Assembly (NCBI RefSeq): GCF_013368755.1
Contig: NC_049562.1
Location: forward strand, 5,084,001 to 5,148,000
Source of the DNA: Talaromyces rugulosus
Taxonomy: Eukaryota > Ascomycota > Eurotiomycetes > Eurotiales > Trichocomaceae
Direction: 5' to 3'
Length of the DNA: 64,000 nt
Shown here: one piece after another, positions 1 through 12,221 of the stretch
How positions within the stretch are numbered: position 1 is the stretch's first letter
How the letters are laid out: each line of letters opens with the position of its first letter
Notes under the pieces: model-generated
What the model was told of the DNA's origin: nothing
Database searches by the model: none
The model's input: the letters and a program-made list of their open reading frames with translations, nothing else
Made by a program: the position numbers and the translations under genes

Positions 1-3000
1 TGTCGTGAAAAGGTCGATTTCCACGGTGCTCTCGTCGCTGCCCAACAGTCGCAAGTGACACCGCTCGAGAAGACAATCTGGCTCGAGGTGGGTTCTCATC
101 CTATCTGCTCTGCCATGATAAAATCCACCGTTGGGGTGAAAGCAACCACGTTGTCCACCATGCATCGCAAGGAGGACACCTGGAAAACGCTTTCTGGCAC
201 GCTCGCCTCCTTTTATCTCGCTGGAGTTGAACCGTCCTGGCGCGAGTATCATCGTGATTTCGCTGCATCCCAGCGAGTGCTGCAGTTGCCAACATACAAC
301 TGGGATAATAAGAATTACTGGATCCAGTACAAACACTCGTGGGCACTGACCAAGGGTGATGCTCCCAAAATTTCAGAAAGCGAGGCCCAATCCAATGAAG
401 ACAAGTTTTCAACTTCGTCTGTTCAGTCAATTGTCAGCGAGAATCAGGAAAGCAATGGAGCCACGGTTGTCATGCAATCTGACTTGTCGCACCCAGAGCT
501 CCAGCGGATGTGTAAGGGCCATTTATTAAATGGTGTCCCCCTCTGCCCATCGGTAAGCTGGACAATATCCCTTCTCCATGAAACCCCGTCGTCTTTTCTC
601 TGTACGTAACTAACAAACTTTTGAACAGTCACTGTATGCCGATATTGCTGAGACGATGGGCAAATACTTGCTCGGAACATGCAAGCCTGAGCTCCAGGAC
701 TACGGTGTCGATGTGAAGGATATGAGTGTCGATAAACCCTTGATTTTCCAGGGGATCAACTCGCAACCATTCCGGGCATCCGTTACAGCGGATTGGGGTA
801 CAATGGACGCGAAGATGACCATTTACAGCGTAAACCTAGAAGGAACCAAGACAATGGAACATGCCACTTGCCGTCTGCAGTTTGCCGAAACAGGAAAGTG
901 GCTGAAGGAATGGCAACGCATATCGTATCACATCAAAAGAAGCATTTTGCACTTGGAAACGGGTGTAGAGGAGGGCGTATGCAGTCGTTTCCGCACTGGA
1001 ATGGCATACAAGCTATTCGCCGCTCTGGTCGACTACCAGCCAGACTACAAGGGATTCCGAGACATCATCCTAGACAGCGAATCCTACGAAGCGACAGCAA
1101 CAGTCAAGTTCCAGACTCCTGCCCGCGGTTTCAAACGCAACCCCGTGTGGATTGACAGCTGCGGTCAGTTAACCGGGTTTACGCTCAACGCCAACGATGC
1201 CACCAGCAAGGACCAGGTTTACGTCAACCACGGATGGGAATCGGTTCGATTCGCCAAAGATCTTGATTATGAAAAGGTTTATCGCACCTACGTGAGGATG
1301 CTCCCCATAGGTGGGACCAAATACGCTGGCGATCTGTTCGTCCTAGACGACGATGAAATTATCGCCATGTATAGTGCAGTAACAGTAAGTCTTCCCCCAT
1401 TTGTCGATGACACGACATATCATACTCCCAAAAACCAAAAGGTGGGAATATACTGATTAGAGGTGAATAATATATAGTTCCAAGCCATCCCGCGTCGCCT
1501 CCTTGAGATAGCTTTACCATCCCCTTCTCAGTCTAAAGCGTCAACTCCCTCAGCCCGAACAAAGTCTACGAATCCCGTTTCATCTTCGTCTTCTTCAATC
1601 CAGTCAAAACAGTCAAGTAGTTCTGTTGCACCCGCTTCTTCCAAGGGATCTAGTCAAAAATCTTTGAAAAAAGTGAAGAAGGCTGAGAGCGATTCGGCAT
1701 TGATTAGCAAGGGAAGTGTCACCTCGGAGCCCATAGTTTCCACAAATGGCGCTCTGGGCCGAGCCCTAGCTATCATTGCAACGGAAGTGGGAGTTTCGAC
1801 TCAGGAGATGTCAAATGACGACGACGCTAGTTTTGCGGACTACGGAGTTGATTCTCTCCTCTCACTGACCATCACAGGTAGGCTTCGCGAGGAACTTGAC
1901 ATTGAGCTGCCATCTTCTGTTTTCATGGACTACCCAACATTTGGCCAGGTCCAGGCAGTTCTTTCTGAAAAGACTGGAACTTCTGTAGCACCATCATCGT
2001 CTGGCACGCCGACTGATGATGATTTCTCACTTATCTCGGGTTCAGTCGGGGCTCCCACCGAGACATCGACACCGCCAACTGAGCTCTCGAGCGAGGGTGT
2101 TAGTGGTATTCAAGAGATTCTTGCTGAGGAAATCGGGTTGTCTCCCAGTGAGGTCGGCAGTGCCGAAAGTCTAGGAGAATTAGGCTTGGATTCTCTGCTG
2201 TCACTGACCGTGGTCGGTAGAGTTCGTGAGGAACTCGGTCTCGAGCTCCCAAATGACTTCTTCATCGTGAATGGAACATTGGAAGAGATCCAAAAGGCAT
2301 TGGGGTCTAAGTCGGCATGCGGCAACGATAGCACGGATGTTATCGAACAGGCAACGGCCCGGGTTGCGAGGGAAATGCCTGCTAGCAAGACGACAAGTGT
2401 GCCACCTGCGACATCTATTCTTCTGCAGGGAAGCCCTCAGACGGCGACTCAGATCCTCTTCCTGTTCCCTGATGGGTCTGGCTCGGCCACATCATATTCA
2501 TCCCTTCCCCAGGTCTCTCCGGACACGTGTGTGTACGGGCTCAACTGCCCGTACGTGAAGAAGCCAGACGAGATGAATTGTCGGCTCGATGAGTTGACGA
2601 CACCGTTTGTGGCCGAAATCCGGCGACGACAGCCCAAGGGTCCATACAATCTGTCCGGCTGGTCGGCGGGTGGTATCTCTGCCTACGACGCTATGCGCCA
2701 ACTGTACGCTATGGGCGAAAGAGTCGAGCGGCTGATCCTTCTGGACTCGCCAAACCCAATCGGACTTGAGAAGCTGCCGCCACGTCTATATGACTATTTC
2801 GACAGCCTGGGACTGTTTGACTCGGTGCCACCAGCATCCCGCTCTCGACTAATCAAACACTTCCTGATGTTTATTGATGCATTGGATACGTACAAGGCCC
2901 AGCCATTCCCAGCCGAACTGGCACCAAAGACACACATCATTTGGGCCAAAGATGGTGTATGCAAGAGTGATGAGGCGTCTCCCCTTCGTGAGGATGACCC

Positions 3001-3184
3001 TCGCGAGATGAAGTGGCTGTTGCTTGACCGGAGTGATGTTGATGTTGGCCCCAACGGCTGGGATAGCCTTGTGGGAAAAGAGAATATTAACATTGAAATT
3101 TTGCAAGGAGCGAATCATTTCTCCATGATGCATGGTGAGAATGCGAAGAAACTAGCGGCGTTTATTGGAAGGGCTATGAAGTGA
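1..3184 (+). CDS. Non-reducing polyketide synthase, C-terminal part (PT-ACP-ACP-TE)
   Basis: 3' part of an iterative non-reducing PKS; the KS and AT domains lie left of the window. Exons are <1-552, 629-1384 and 1478-3184, and the reading frame is open from base 1. The first codons are the end of the AT and its linker. The product-template domain follows, with its catalytic His in KGHLLNGVPLCP (codon 520-522) and Asp in VWIDSCGQ (1154-1156). Two acyl-carrier domains each carry the pantetheine Ser in a DSLLSL motif (1853-1855 and 2192-2194). The C-terminal thioesterase/Claisen-cyclase domain has the nucleophile motif GWSAGG (Ser 2663-2665) and a late His in ANHFSMMHG. The double ACP with TE is the layout of YWA1/nor-rubrofusarin-type and related aromatic pigment synthases. 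Ser/Thr-rich linkers separate the domains. It is the backbone enzyme of the cluster to its right. The exact aromatic product cannot be read from sequence alone. Confidence 0.95.
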
Positions 3185-4063
3185 CTGGTATTTTTTTGTA
3201 TTTACGCGGTCATTATATTTTTCTTTGTTGTACATGTAGTTATTCGTTACCTTCCTAGACCGGAATAAACTTTTCTTTGCTAGAATTCTTTTGTCGCATA
3301 TCGTATACTAATGTTGTGGTGATGTGTGGAATGACACCCTATGATACAAACCCTCCCTAGAGGCCTTAGAGAGTCGGTAATACAATTTAGTATGTAAAAA
3401 AATCACTATACCGATCTCGTCATAGATATTAACTAGTATTCTGTGTAGCTTGAACATTAGTTCTTGGAAATTTCAATTTTGATTAAATAACCCTTTGAAT
3501 ATCCAGTTTTACGCATTCGCTGCACTAAACCGTTGCCCCAAAAGACTAACTAGAATATCGAGAATGGTTAATAACTTAATCCTCTCTATTATTACCCACT
3601 CGTAAGATCAGTAAAATCTAGCGAATTAAACTGCAGACAACACAGCGCTTGCTGACCCGATCGGGGGTTAACTGGCCTAAATTGGTAACAACGGGGCCCC
3701 CATGCCCTGCCCTAAAAAGGCCCGAAACCAGAAAAGCCCGACGCCCCTCCAACTTCTCTCCTCCATCGATCTCTTATTTGTTTGGGACTCTGGAAGAACG
3801 GCGCGAACTACGAACGGTCCGTTTTAAAGAGCCCGGCCGGGCTTTTGGAATATGCACCAAAGATGCCTCTTTCTCTGGTTATAATAAGCTCTAGGAGGCG
3901 CGAGACAGAATGCAGATTGCTCCAGCAGACGCATCCTCCACGGCGCATCTTCAGAAAAGTCGCTTTCAAGCACCTTAATTAACCTTTTTGAAATCGGATT
4001 GCCAACTTTTACATTTATATTGTTGTTCCTGTTCCATACTGTCACATTTTCCTACACACAAAC
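3185..4063. promoter_or_regulatory. Intergenic region: PKS 3' end and monooxygenase promoter
   Basis: No gene seen. The right half is G/C-rich and carries GCCCGA at 3720-3725 and 3736-3741 and a perfect 14-base palindrome AGCCCGGCCGGGCT at 3830-3843, about 220 bases before the monooxygenase start. These resemble the ATGCCCGA element of other cluster promoters. The role is inferred. Confidence 0.5.
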
Positions 4064-6009
4064 ATGTCCGCCAGCGGAAACCAAACAGTCGCCGTTATTG
4101 GCCTCGGTATGTATATTCTGTTCCTCATGGGGATTTCATTCTTTGGCTAACGTTTCAACTAGGCGCCATCGGATTGGTCACGATGAAAAACTTGGCTGAG
4201 GAGGGTTTTGAGGTAACAGGGTTTGACCGCAATTCATACCTTGGTGGTCTGTGGAATTACGACGAGGGAGTCAAGATTTCAGTGTTGGAGAGTAAGCAGC
4301 ATCACCTAGAGAAACAGACTTATTCATCCATATTAATCGTTTCATAGCCACTCGATCCAATGGATCTAAGTTCCGAGTAAGTTTAAATACGCAACAATAC
4401 GAAAGGGCATCACCTTTGTTTTCTAACGATCGGGCTACTAGGGTTGCTTTACGGACTTTCCCTTTCCGGACAGTGAGTTTCGCACATAGTCTAATGTGGT
4501 GGCTGTTTTATTCTTATCACTGACGAAAATTTGTAGTGGCCGAAATCTTCCCCCCCGCTCACGAGGTAGCGCAGTATCTATCTGCATATGCAGAGCACTT
4601 CAATTTGGGCCCGATGGCGCGACTGAATACGTCCGTTCATGGCGCCGCGTTCGACGAGGCGTCACAAAAGTGGCGTATTCAGGTCTCCGAAAAGGATGGC
4701 CAGCGCACCGAAGAGGTCTTTGACAAAGTTGTCTTCTGCATGGGCGCTGATCAGATTCCGAACATACCCAAGATCGAGGGCATCGAGAAATTCAAGGGTG
4801 AGATGACGCATTCGATTGGGTTCAAAAAGTAAGCAAGCATAGGAAAGTTCTTCTTAGAGTACACTGCTAATGTAATTTTCCATCTAGGCCTAACGAATAC
4901 GATGGCAAGCGTGTTCTCGTGGTCGGTTTTGGTAACACTGCCGTCGACATTGCTACGGAACTATCCAAAAATGCACGCAAAGTCTATCTATCACACCGCC
5001 ACGGATCTATCATTGTAAGTACTACCTCAGGTATCAAGCTAGGATATGAATAGCTGATTGATACGTTTTACAGCTTCCTCGATGGGTAAATGGAAAGCCA
5101 GTGGACCACGTCCGAACCTACCGCAAGTACCAGATGCTCAACTTTTTGGCACGATGGACACCCAGTCTATGGGAAACCGTGATGGACAGCTTCATCAAAA
5201 ACCTGATGAACAAATTGTACGATCTCAAGCCAGAGTGGCGATTTGAGCCGGCACCATCGGTCCTGGCGTCTCGGCCCATCGTTAACGACGAGCTGATCAA
5301 CTGCCTGACCGACGGCACCGTTATCTCGATCAACGGATTGTCCAAGGTCATCGACGACTACACGGTTGAGCTTGAAGATGGCACGCAACTAAAGGTTGAC
5401 TCGATCATCTTCGCCACTGGCTATACGCTAAACTACTCGATCGTCGGCGATAGTGACCCGACGCGCAAGTCAACACGCCAGTGGGCAAACCTACCGGGCT
5501 CTAATAATCGGCACCTGCCACGATTGTACCAGAACATCTTCTCAGTCGACCACCCGGAGTCGCTAGCCTTTATGGGCTCGCTTTCATTTATGAACCCGGC
5601 CTTTCTGATGTTCGACCTGGCGTCGATGGCGCTGACGCAGCTGTGGAAGGGTAATTCGCAATTCCCACCACGCGAGGAGATGGAGCAGGCAGTGGACCGT
5701 CATCACGAGTGGATGTGTTCGCTAGCTGCCAAGGGATCGGTGTCACCCGGTGCCGTCAAGGGTGTCGACTTTTCCGAATGGGTTGACGAGGTGGCCGGCA
5801 TCGGCCTACGCGAGAAGCTTGGTTACGGGTTCCAGGGATGGTGGTTCTGGCTGAAGGACCGTGAGTTCTGCAACGTGCTCATGGATGGTCTCCTCAGTCC
5901 GCATGTTTACCGTGTCTTCTCGGGTAATAAGCGGCAACACTGGGAGGGAGCTCGCGATGAACTCCTCAAGATCAATGAGGAATTGAAGACCAAAAACTGG
6001 CTGCCTTGA
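4064..6009 (+). CDS. FAD-dependent monooxygenase (FMO-like, AurF/CTB3-FMO type)
   Basis: Flavin monooxygenase predicted to hydroxylate or rearrange the PKS product. Seven exons: 4064-4106, 4163-4291, 4348-4376, 4442-4472, 4537-4828, 4888-5014, 5074-6009; they sum to 528 residues. The N-terminal FAD-binding motif GLGAIG is split by intron 1. The joined text TTRSNGSKFR|GCFTDFPFPD matches the conserved post-FAD region of this family. A second dinucleotide-binding motif, VVGFGNTAVDIA, lies near the middle, as expected for NADPH binding, and a late FATGY motif is present. The start is the first ATG of the open frame and is followed directly by the FAD-binding strand. It sits next to the PKS on the same strand. 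Homologues in aurofusarin (AurF) and cercosporin (FMO half of CTB3) pathways oxidise the aromatic intermediate. No methyltransferase domain is fused here, unlike CTB3. Confidence 0.92.
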
Positions 6010-6706
6010 TTTGTTTTGTGATTCCGGGTATTTCTGTTCTTTAGGCGTTTCTATTAGTAACTTTGCTCTCTTTCGCTCTTTACCTTTCTCTTTTATTTGT
6101 TTTGTTCCTTTTGTTGTTTCTTTTTCACGATGGATGTTATTTATTGACCACGTAAACTTGAACATAGACGGCATATTGGGGTTTACTTTCAAAGCCTTAT
6201 TGAATTGAAGTTTTTATTTCTAAGTGTCTTAGAGAATGATACGTGGTAATAGTAGCCCAGTTGAGTACACGTATATTTTAATTGTGGAGATGGCTGTTGA
6301 TGTAGTTAATGTAGAGATGAATTGTGCAGAATACCCAACCCTAACACTAAGTTGACGTTCCTCATGGGCTGTATATAAACAACGACACAAGTGTCAAAGT
6401 TACCTTATTCGTGTTATTGATATACCTGCCTTTCCGCCTTTATTGTATTATTCTAAGCATATATTTACTAGACTGGATGTACAAAATCGTTGATTTCTAT
6501 TTAGTCTAAGACATGTCCCGAGCCTTGGAGAGCATATACATTATGTAAGGATTGATTAGAAAAAGCGACCTTTTCGAATATTGTATTAACCAGTGGCTAC
6601 CTTGTATAGAAGCTATATGCATGCAGTTGAAGGCACTAAGAAAAAGATCTCAACTCAATTCTACCGCTTAAAGTTTTACAAAATTGGGAAAGAAACGTTT
6701 CAGTCA
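6010..6706. other. Intergenic, convergent 3' region
   Basis: AT-rich DNA between the convergent 3' ends of the monooxygenase and the following minus-strand regulator. Only pyrimidine-rich 3'UTR-like sequence is seen and no gene. Confidence 0.6.
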
Positions 6707-8566
6707 TCACGATGAAGCAGGACTTGCGCTTACTCTCTGAGCGCGTAGACGAGAAATACACAAGGGCTCATCTCGGTCATAGTCAGTAGAAGGGGAGGGC
6801 ATTTGCTCGCTCTTGGATGTCGTGCGACTATCCCAAGCCTTGAGGGTGAGCAGACCAATGGCTAGAAAGAGTGGATTCTCGCGGGCTGCGTTGATCAGCA
6901 CTGGGTGATCTTCGTATACCTGGATAATATATCTCCAGGCACGATTGACCACATTTTGTTTGCCCTCATCAACATCGGCGTCGTCACCACCATCATCGCC
7001 TTTTGAGAGTAGCTCGAGGAGTACGACGATAACGGCATCCACGGGCAGATCGCGGCCAATGAGCCACAGATAGCGGCGGAAGCGCGGGTTCGAATGGACC
7101 AGGTTGTCATACGACAGAACCTGCTGAGCGAGGCTGAACAGGCGCTCACGCTCATGCTCGTCAGGCTGGTGACCCAGACTGCTCTGGCCGCGCTGGCGTG
7201 GGTGGTAGACGGATAGACGCAGCTGGCGCAGCCACGACCGTGCCTGGTACGCGGTCAGAAGGTGGAAGGGAATACAAGCATCACAACTGCGTAGCAGGTG
7301 CTGTTCGATCCTCTGTTCGGTCTGCTCAACTACCGCGACCTGTTGTAGCTGTTGTTGCTGTTCTATCCAAGCGCCGAAGGCCGGCGGTGATCTGAGAGAA
7401 GGGTGTTGCTGATGCTGCTCGAGCCGCCGCATAGACTGCTCGATTTCGATCCGGATTGAACACAGCAGCATGTCAGTTGGACCGTCCAGTTGTTCAGGCG
7501 GTGGCTTGCTCATCGACGGCACCAATTGGCTGTCGCTTACGTTTAATGGACGCTGGACATTCCACGAGCCATCGTGGAAATGAGGGCCTGCTGCCGTGGC
7601 ACCGGCCCCAAGACGCTGCGCTGCTGCGGCGCGTCCATCCAGGATCAATACCTGCCAGAACAGCCGGCGGCGCATCTCCTTGGAAAATGGAGGGAGGTCC
7701 TTCTGCCGGTCTTCTTGGTGTAATCCTAGGGCCTGCGCAAGTTGGGCGGCACGGCCGGCCAGTGCGGCCAGTTTTTCAGAGTGTGATGGCGAACCTCGCA
7801 TGTAGAAAGTGGCTAGCTGTTTGAGAATCAACATTAGATTTTCTTAAGAGGGTTGTGAGAGTATTAAAAGAGGTAGCAGAGAGGAGACTAACAGTGTACA
7901 AAGTCAACGCCTGTAGGACGACCATGTTGTTCGAGTGCAGGCAGTCTGAGTTAAACAGCGCCTCATGTGATAGCCGCGAGAAGTGCTCGAGGGAGTCAGC
8001 TTTGGACTCGCCAGTCAGTTCCAGACACTCGCTGTCCGTCATGGATGCTATGGCACACAGGTATATAGCAAAGCCAAGGGCTCCAGTCGCTTTGCTGACA
8101 CTAGTCGCGTCTGTGGCGATGTCCAAAATGACCTGCTGCACCGACGGCGCATGGAAAAGCATGACCAGAGGGTGGACATTGTTTAGAAACACCTGCCACA
8201 ACCGGAAAATCTGCAGCGAAGTCGGATGCTTTGATTGCTGCTGCTGTTGATTATAATGCCCAGAATCTGAATCAACTTGTTCATCTGGGCGCCAGCGAAT
8301 GTGTTGAAAAAATGGCGGACTGTCGTTAACACACTCGGAGGCCTGCCCATTGTCTTCATTCTTTACCTGCTATAACGTTAGCGACAAAAATCCGAAGAAG
8401 TCAGAAGCCAGTCACAGACATTGTTGGGCATTTCTAGACATGTTTTGAATGAATCTGTTTGCGAGGTAGGACTGCTGTTTCTGGAACCACCACCGCTTGT
8501 CGTCATTCTTCGTACCGGTGACTGGTTTTTTCTCACTTTTTTCTCTTCACCATTGGCGATGGACAT
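6707..8566 (-). CDS. Fungal-specific transcription factor domain protein without visible zinc cluster
   Basis: Cluster-resident regulator-like protein. The exon 6707-7816 joins exon 7893-8369 through a clear intron (7817-7892), giving ALTLYT|LATFYMRG. That passage and the text around MRRRLFWQVLILDGR are the signature of the Fungal_trans middle homology region. The first exon is less certain: an ATG at 8566 with a splice near 8516 gives MSIANGEEKKVRKNQSP and about 545 residues in all. Neither this exon nor the other open frames upstream encode a Zn2Cys6 motif. Poly-Gln stretches occur near the N-terminus and in the middle. It is convergent with the monooxygenase and divergent from the EthD gene. 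It may act as a co-regulator of the AflR-type protein at 22.4-23.8 kb. A missed upstream exon with the DNA-binding domain is the alternative. Confidence 0.8.
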
Positions 8567-9242
8567 TTCATATTTTGTTTCGTGTGGTAAAATACCCTGA
8601 TTCACTGCACAAGCAAATATGTGCTACTGTCTGCATCTGTTTCGCAAGGAAGCCTAACTATTCGGATAGTAGAGGATAGTGCAGTATGTTAAGAATTAAC
8701 CCCAGGTTTTTCAAACGAACACCTTTTCCGGGATGACGATGCGATCGGGAGTAGAATTATTTCCCTTCTCATCTATCTTCTTTTTTTCTTTTCGTTATTT
8801 TCTATTTTTATTATTTGGTTCTCCCTTCCACCGTTTCGGGTCCCGACGTTATTAGCCCGTTAAGATGATAATTGGCCTAGCAAAATATAGAAAACGCGAA
8901 AAACGACGGGATGTCTGTCGGGAGTAAGAAATGTGTAAACTATAAACACTGGAACAAGAGTTATTACTTCTTCGGAAGTAATCTACCCTCCGCTATTAGC
9001 ATGGTTCTCTTGTGCATAAAAATAGGGAGCTGGCATCGGGCATTTCCTAGACTTCCCGTTCAACCGGGCTTATTCTTGGATTTGGGCCCCGAATGGGCAC
9101 AATAATTTAACTGTATATCTGGAACACGGTTGCAGTGTTTTCAAAGCCTATGTCACATCAAATTCCTTATTCTTTTGCCGTTGAAGGTAGCAAACCAAAA
9201 CAACAGTCCAATCGGTATCCATCTTGCATAATCGGACCAACA
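8567..9242. promoter_or_regulatory. Divergent promoter (regulator / EthD gene)
   Basis: No coding sequence. Contains several C/G triplet-rich sites, including TCGGGCAT at 9036-9043 (ATGCCCGA on the other strand), about 200 bases before the EthD start, and a TATA-like CATAAAAATA at 9015-9024. It probably drives both flanking genes. Confidence 0.5.
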
Positions 9243-9871
9243 ATGGCCATCTGGCAAAACATAGGAACGTATTTCTGGGGTTCCCCCTCGCAGCAGTCTG
9301 CTTCCTCAGCTGATGGTCAGCCGTTGTGTCTCACCATCACTGCGTACCGCAAGGAAGGTCTCACTGAAGAGGAGTACCGTAGCTATCTGACTACCAAGCA
9401 CGCTCCGTTGGTGCGGCCACTTATGGAGCAATACGGTCTGTTGAAGTATACCATTGTACGTATTATTAGACTTTCTTGTACTTTGAACTAGTTTTACCAA
9501 GACGCAGAAGGAGGCAGGAAATGCTGATTATACTATAAACAGACTTTCAATACCAACTCTTCACGTAAACTGATGGGCCGGCTGTTCGACCCTCAGTTTG
9601 CCAATGTCTCCGACTACGACGCAATAATCCAGATTGTTTTCAAGGATGTCCAGGACTTTGTCAACATGAAGGCGAATCCCGAGTACAAAAAATATGTGAT
9701 TCCTGATCACGAACATTTTGCCGATACCAAGCGATCAAAGTAAGTTCACCCCCTTTGTCTTTTAGCCGTCCTCTCCTGGTTTTTGAATAAAAATATGCAT
9801 ACTGGAAAATTATATTAACCTGTTATTTATTTAGGATGACCATCGGCCAGGTTGTGCCTTTGCTGGGATAG
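9243..9871 (+). CDS. EthD-domain small protein (AurZ/CTB10-type dehydratase-like)
   Basis: Small dimeric alpha/beta-barrel protein of the EthD family, 148 residues from exons 9243-9455, 9543-9739 and 9835-9871. The conserved N-terminal text CLTITAYRKEGLTEEEYRSY followed by a KHAPLV motif is the family signature; the His of KHAPL is the usual catalytic candidate. The C-terminal half contains the DYDAIIQIVFKD strand and the PDHEHFAD motif. The frame is open to an upstream ATG at 9153, but the start at 9243 gives the usual length of about 150 residues. In aurofusarin-type pathways the homologue (AurZ) dehydrates the hemiketal naphthopyrone. In the cercosporin pathway CTB10 works on an early intermediate. 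Location between the regulator and the amidohydrolase gene supports a cluster role. Confidence 0.9.
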
Positions 9872-10585
9872 TTGAAGCATAGTGGATTACGACCGGGTTT
9901 TCTTTGTTCTTCATATTTTTTTAACTGGCACATAGAGCGAAATTGATAGTGTATTATGTTTATCGATATCGCGTTTCTTAAAATATTCACGTAATAACAA
10001 TTTTTTTAAAAACGCAAGATGCGTGTTACCTATTTAGATGGATTGCGTAAGTTAGGGCTTCATTGCTGCGCGGTCGCCGTAGTGTATGTACATCTCGCCC
10101 CGTAAGAGTCAAACCATGCGGTATCATAGTCCATAGCTCATAAATAACGTTGAAGATTCCTACTGCCAAGATGAACTAGGTGGCTACTGTGCTGCAATGC
10201 TGACATACTGACCAACCGTGCGTTGAAGTCATTTTCCGAGGAGTCTAGTTCGACCCGACGAATATGCCCGAAACGACAGGGCTGAAAAAGAACATGGGGA
10301 AAAATGCCCGATAGCTTCTCCACAAAACATCATGCAAGTCAGTCGATCAGACAAAAGGAAATACCCTCGGGTCAGCAGCAAACATCACGGCCCGTCACAA
10401 TAACCCGTGGTGAAGTGTTCTTGAGAAGGAGCTGTATACAAAAGGAAATCGATCCCATCGACCTTGATAAGAACTGGAACAATACATCATTAACGAACGA
10501 ACGCATCACGCATACGAACAAATACAAAAACAAAAAGCACATCAAACTTTTAAAATTCTCCATTCTTAACGCATTTATAGCCACC
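9872..10585. promoter_or_regulatory. Intergenic region: amidohydrolase promoter
   Basis: No gene seen. Two exact ATGCCCGA sites at 10264-10271 and 10304-10311, 40 bases apart, about 300 bases upstream of the amidohydrolase start. The open frame running from 10304 into the gene is treated as 5' untranslated sequence because the conserved protein begins at 10586. Confidence 0.5.
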
Positions 10586-12221
10586 ATGTCCATCCTTCTC
10601 CAACACGCCACTATTATTGTCCCCGCGACGGGGAGTGATGAATTTTCCATCCTCCGCGATCACTCCTTGTTGATTGAGGACAGCAAGATCTCTCATATTG
10701 CTGCGCAGATCGACCCACCATCTGAAACCACCGAGGTTATTGACTGCACCGGCAAGATCGTATCTCCAGGCTTCGTTGACACTCACCACCATCTCTGGGG
10801 AACACAGTTGAAGGGCCGCCATGCCAACGACACAATGCTAGACTTTATGTTCAAAGGTCAGCCTCCTATCCAGCTTTTGTTTACCCTTTTTCTCTCTAGA
10901 AATTCACTTTCTGACAATGGTTAGGCGTTCTCCAAAGTTCCAACTTCACTGCAAACGATGTCTTCTGGGGTCAGCTCGGAGGTTGTCTAGAGGCTCTTGA
11001 TGCCGGCACAACCACAGTTGTCGACCACGCGCACGCAATTTACTCTCCAGAGCATGGATCTAATGCACTCTCAGCAACGGTATCGTCGGGTATCCGCTCA
11101 GTCTTTTGCTACGCACCTGTATCCCGCGTGACGGGCTGGCAGCCACTCGCCTTTGACTGGGAGATGCTTCCCGACTGGCTAGTTAACCAGCTTGAAGAAC
11201 TGGCACGTGCTGGACCCTACGGTGAGGGCCGCGTAAACATCGGTCTTGGTTTTGATGCTCTCTATATCCCCAAGGAGTCTGTTGTTAGCCTGTTTGAACG
11301 GGCGCGTGCCGCCGGTGTCAAGCTCATTACTATGCACTACGCTCGAGGACCCATCTTTGGTAAGTCGATTCTCCAATGCAGTTTCCCGAGGTAGTCTATT
11401 TTGTTTTATCTCTTTTTTCCTTTTGCTAATTAAACCTTCTATTTGTCGGAATAGGCCAGTTCTCGGTTGTCGATACTCTGTCGTCGTACGGACTCCTGGG
11501 GCCAGATCTGCTCTTTGCCAACGCGATAGGCGCGTCCGCATCAGACGCCGAGATCATGGCCAAAGAGGGTATTGCAATCTCATCTACTCCTGAGAGTGAG
11601 TTGCAGATGGGACTGGGAAAACCAGTGTGGAACCGTGACGACTTGAAGACACTGAGCTCGCTCGGCAGCGACAGCCAGACGGTCAACTCAACCGATCTCT
11701 TAACACAGATGCGTATCGCACTGCAGACAGAGCGCGGCCGCAATAACGAGGCTTTGCTCGACCAGGGCAAGGCGCCCAAGAAGCTGAGCGTCACGGCAGC
11801 CGATGTCTTCCGTCTTGCTACCATACAGGGCGCGCGCGCCATCCGGTTGCAGGACCGTATTGGCTCCCTCGAACAGGGCAAGCAGGCAGACATTGTCATC
11901 TTCGGCACCCAGAGTCCCGCGATGACTTGCGCGGCCGAGCACGACCCTATTGCTGCCATTGTGCTTCATGCTTCAGTGCGCGATATCGAGACCGTAATCG
12001 TCGATGGACACATCCGCAAGCGCGACGGCCGTCTGACTGCGCTAGCTGTCGATGAGGCCATTGCCGGTATTGGGAAGAGCAACGTCGAATGGAAGGATGT
12101 CGCCGCCCAATTGCTGCGTACTCGCGAGCGCATCAATGCCGGGACCGAAAAGATCGATTACGAGGCAGCTGCCCAAGCTTTTATGGCCATCACCGGTATT
12201 GACAGCAACAATCTTGTGTGA
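10586..12221 (+). CDS. Amidohydrolase-superfamily protein with altered metal site
   Basis: Member of the chlorohydrolase/cytosine-deaminase-like amidohydrolase family, 490 residues from exons 10586-10856, 10925-11359 and 11455-12221. The N-terminal beta-sandwich (ILLQHATIIVP) leads into the first metal motif FVDTHHHLWG, then TTTVVDHAHA and ITMHYARG. The C-terminal part has STPESELQMG and the closing segment QGKQADIVIFG, all in family order. In relatives the stretch after the third His carries a further metal His (in a SHATG-like motif) and a His in MGHG. Here these read LFANAIG and MGLG, and the late Asp-Cys-His is replaced by SDSQ. The fold is clear, but hydrolase activity is doubtful. The start was chosen at the ATG directly before the conserved N-terminus (context CCACCATG). 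Its pathway role is unknown; hydrolysis of a lactone or a non-catalytic role are both possible. Confidence 0.88.

Noticed and set aside
9135..9242. Longer N-terminus of the EthD protein
   Set aside because: Family length of about 150 residues is met from 9243; the upstream part has no family similarity.
10304..10585. N-terminal extension of the amidohydrolase frame
   Set aside because: Unconserved Lys/Asn/Thr-rich text, and the 8-mer ATGCCCGA overlaps its first codon; the conserved protein starts at 10586.
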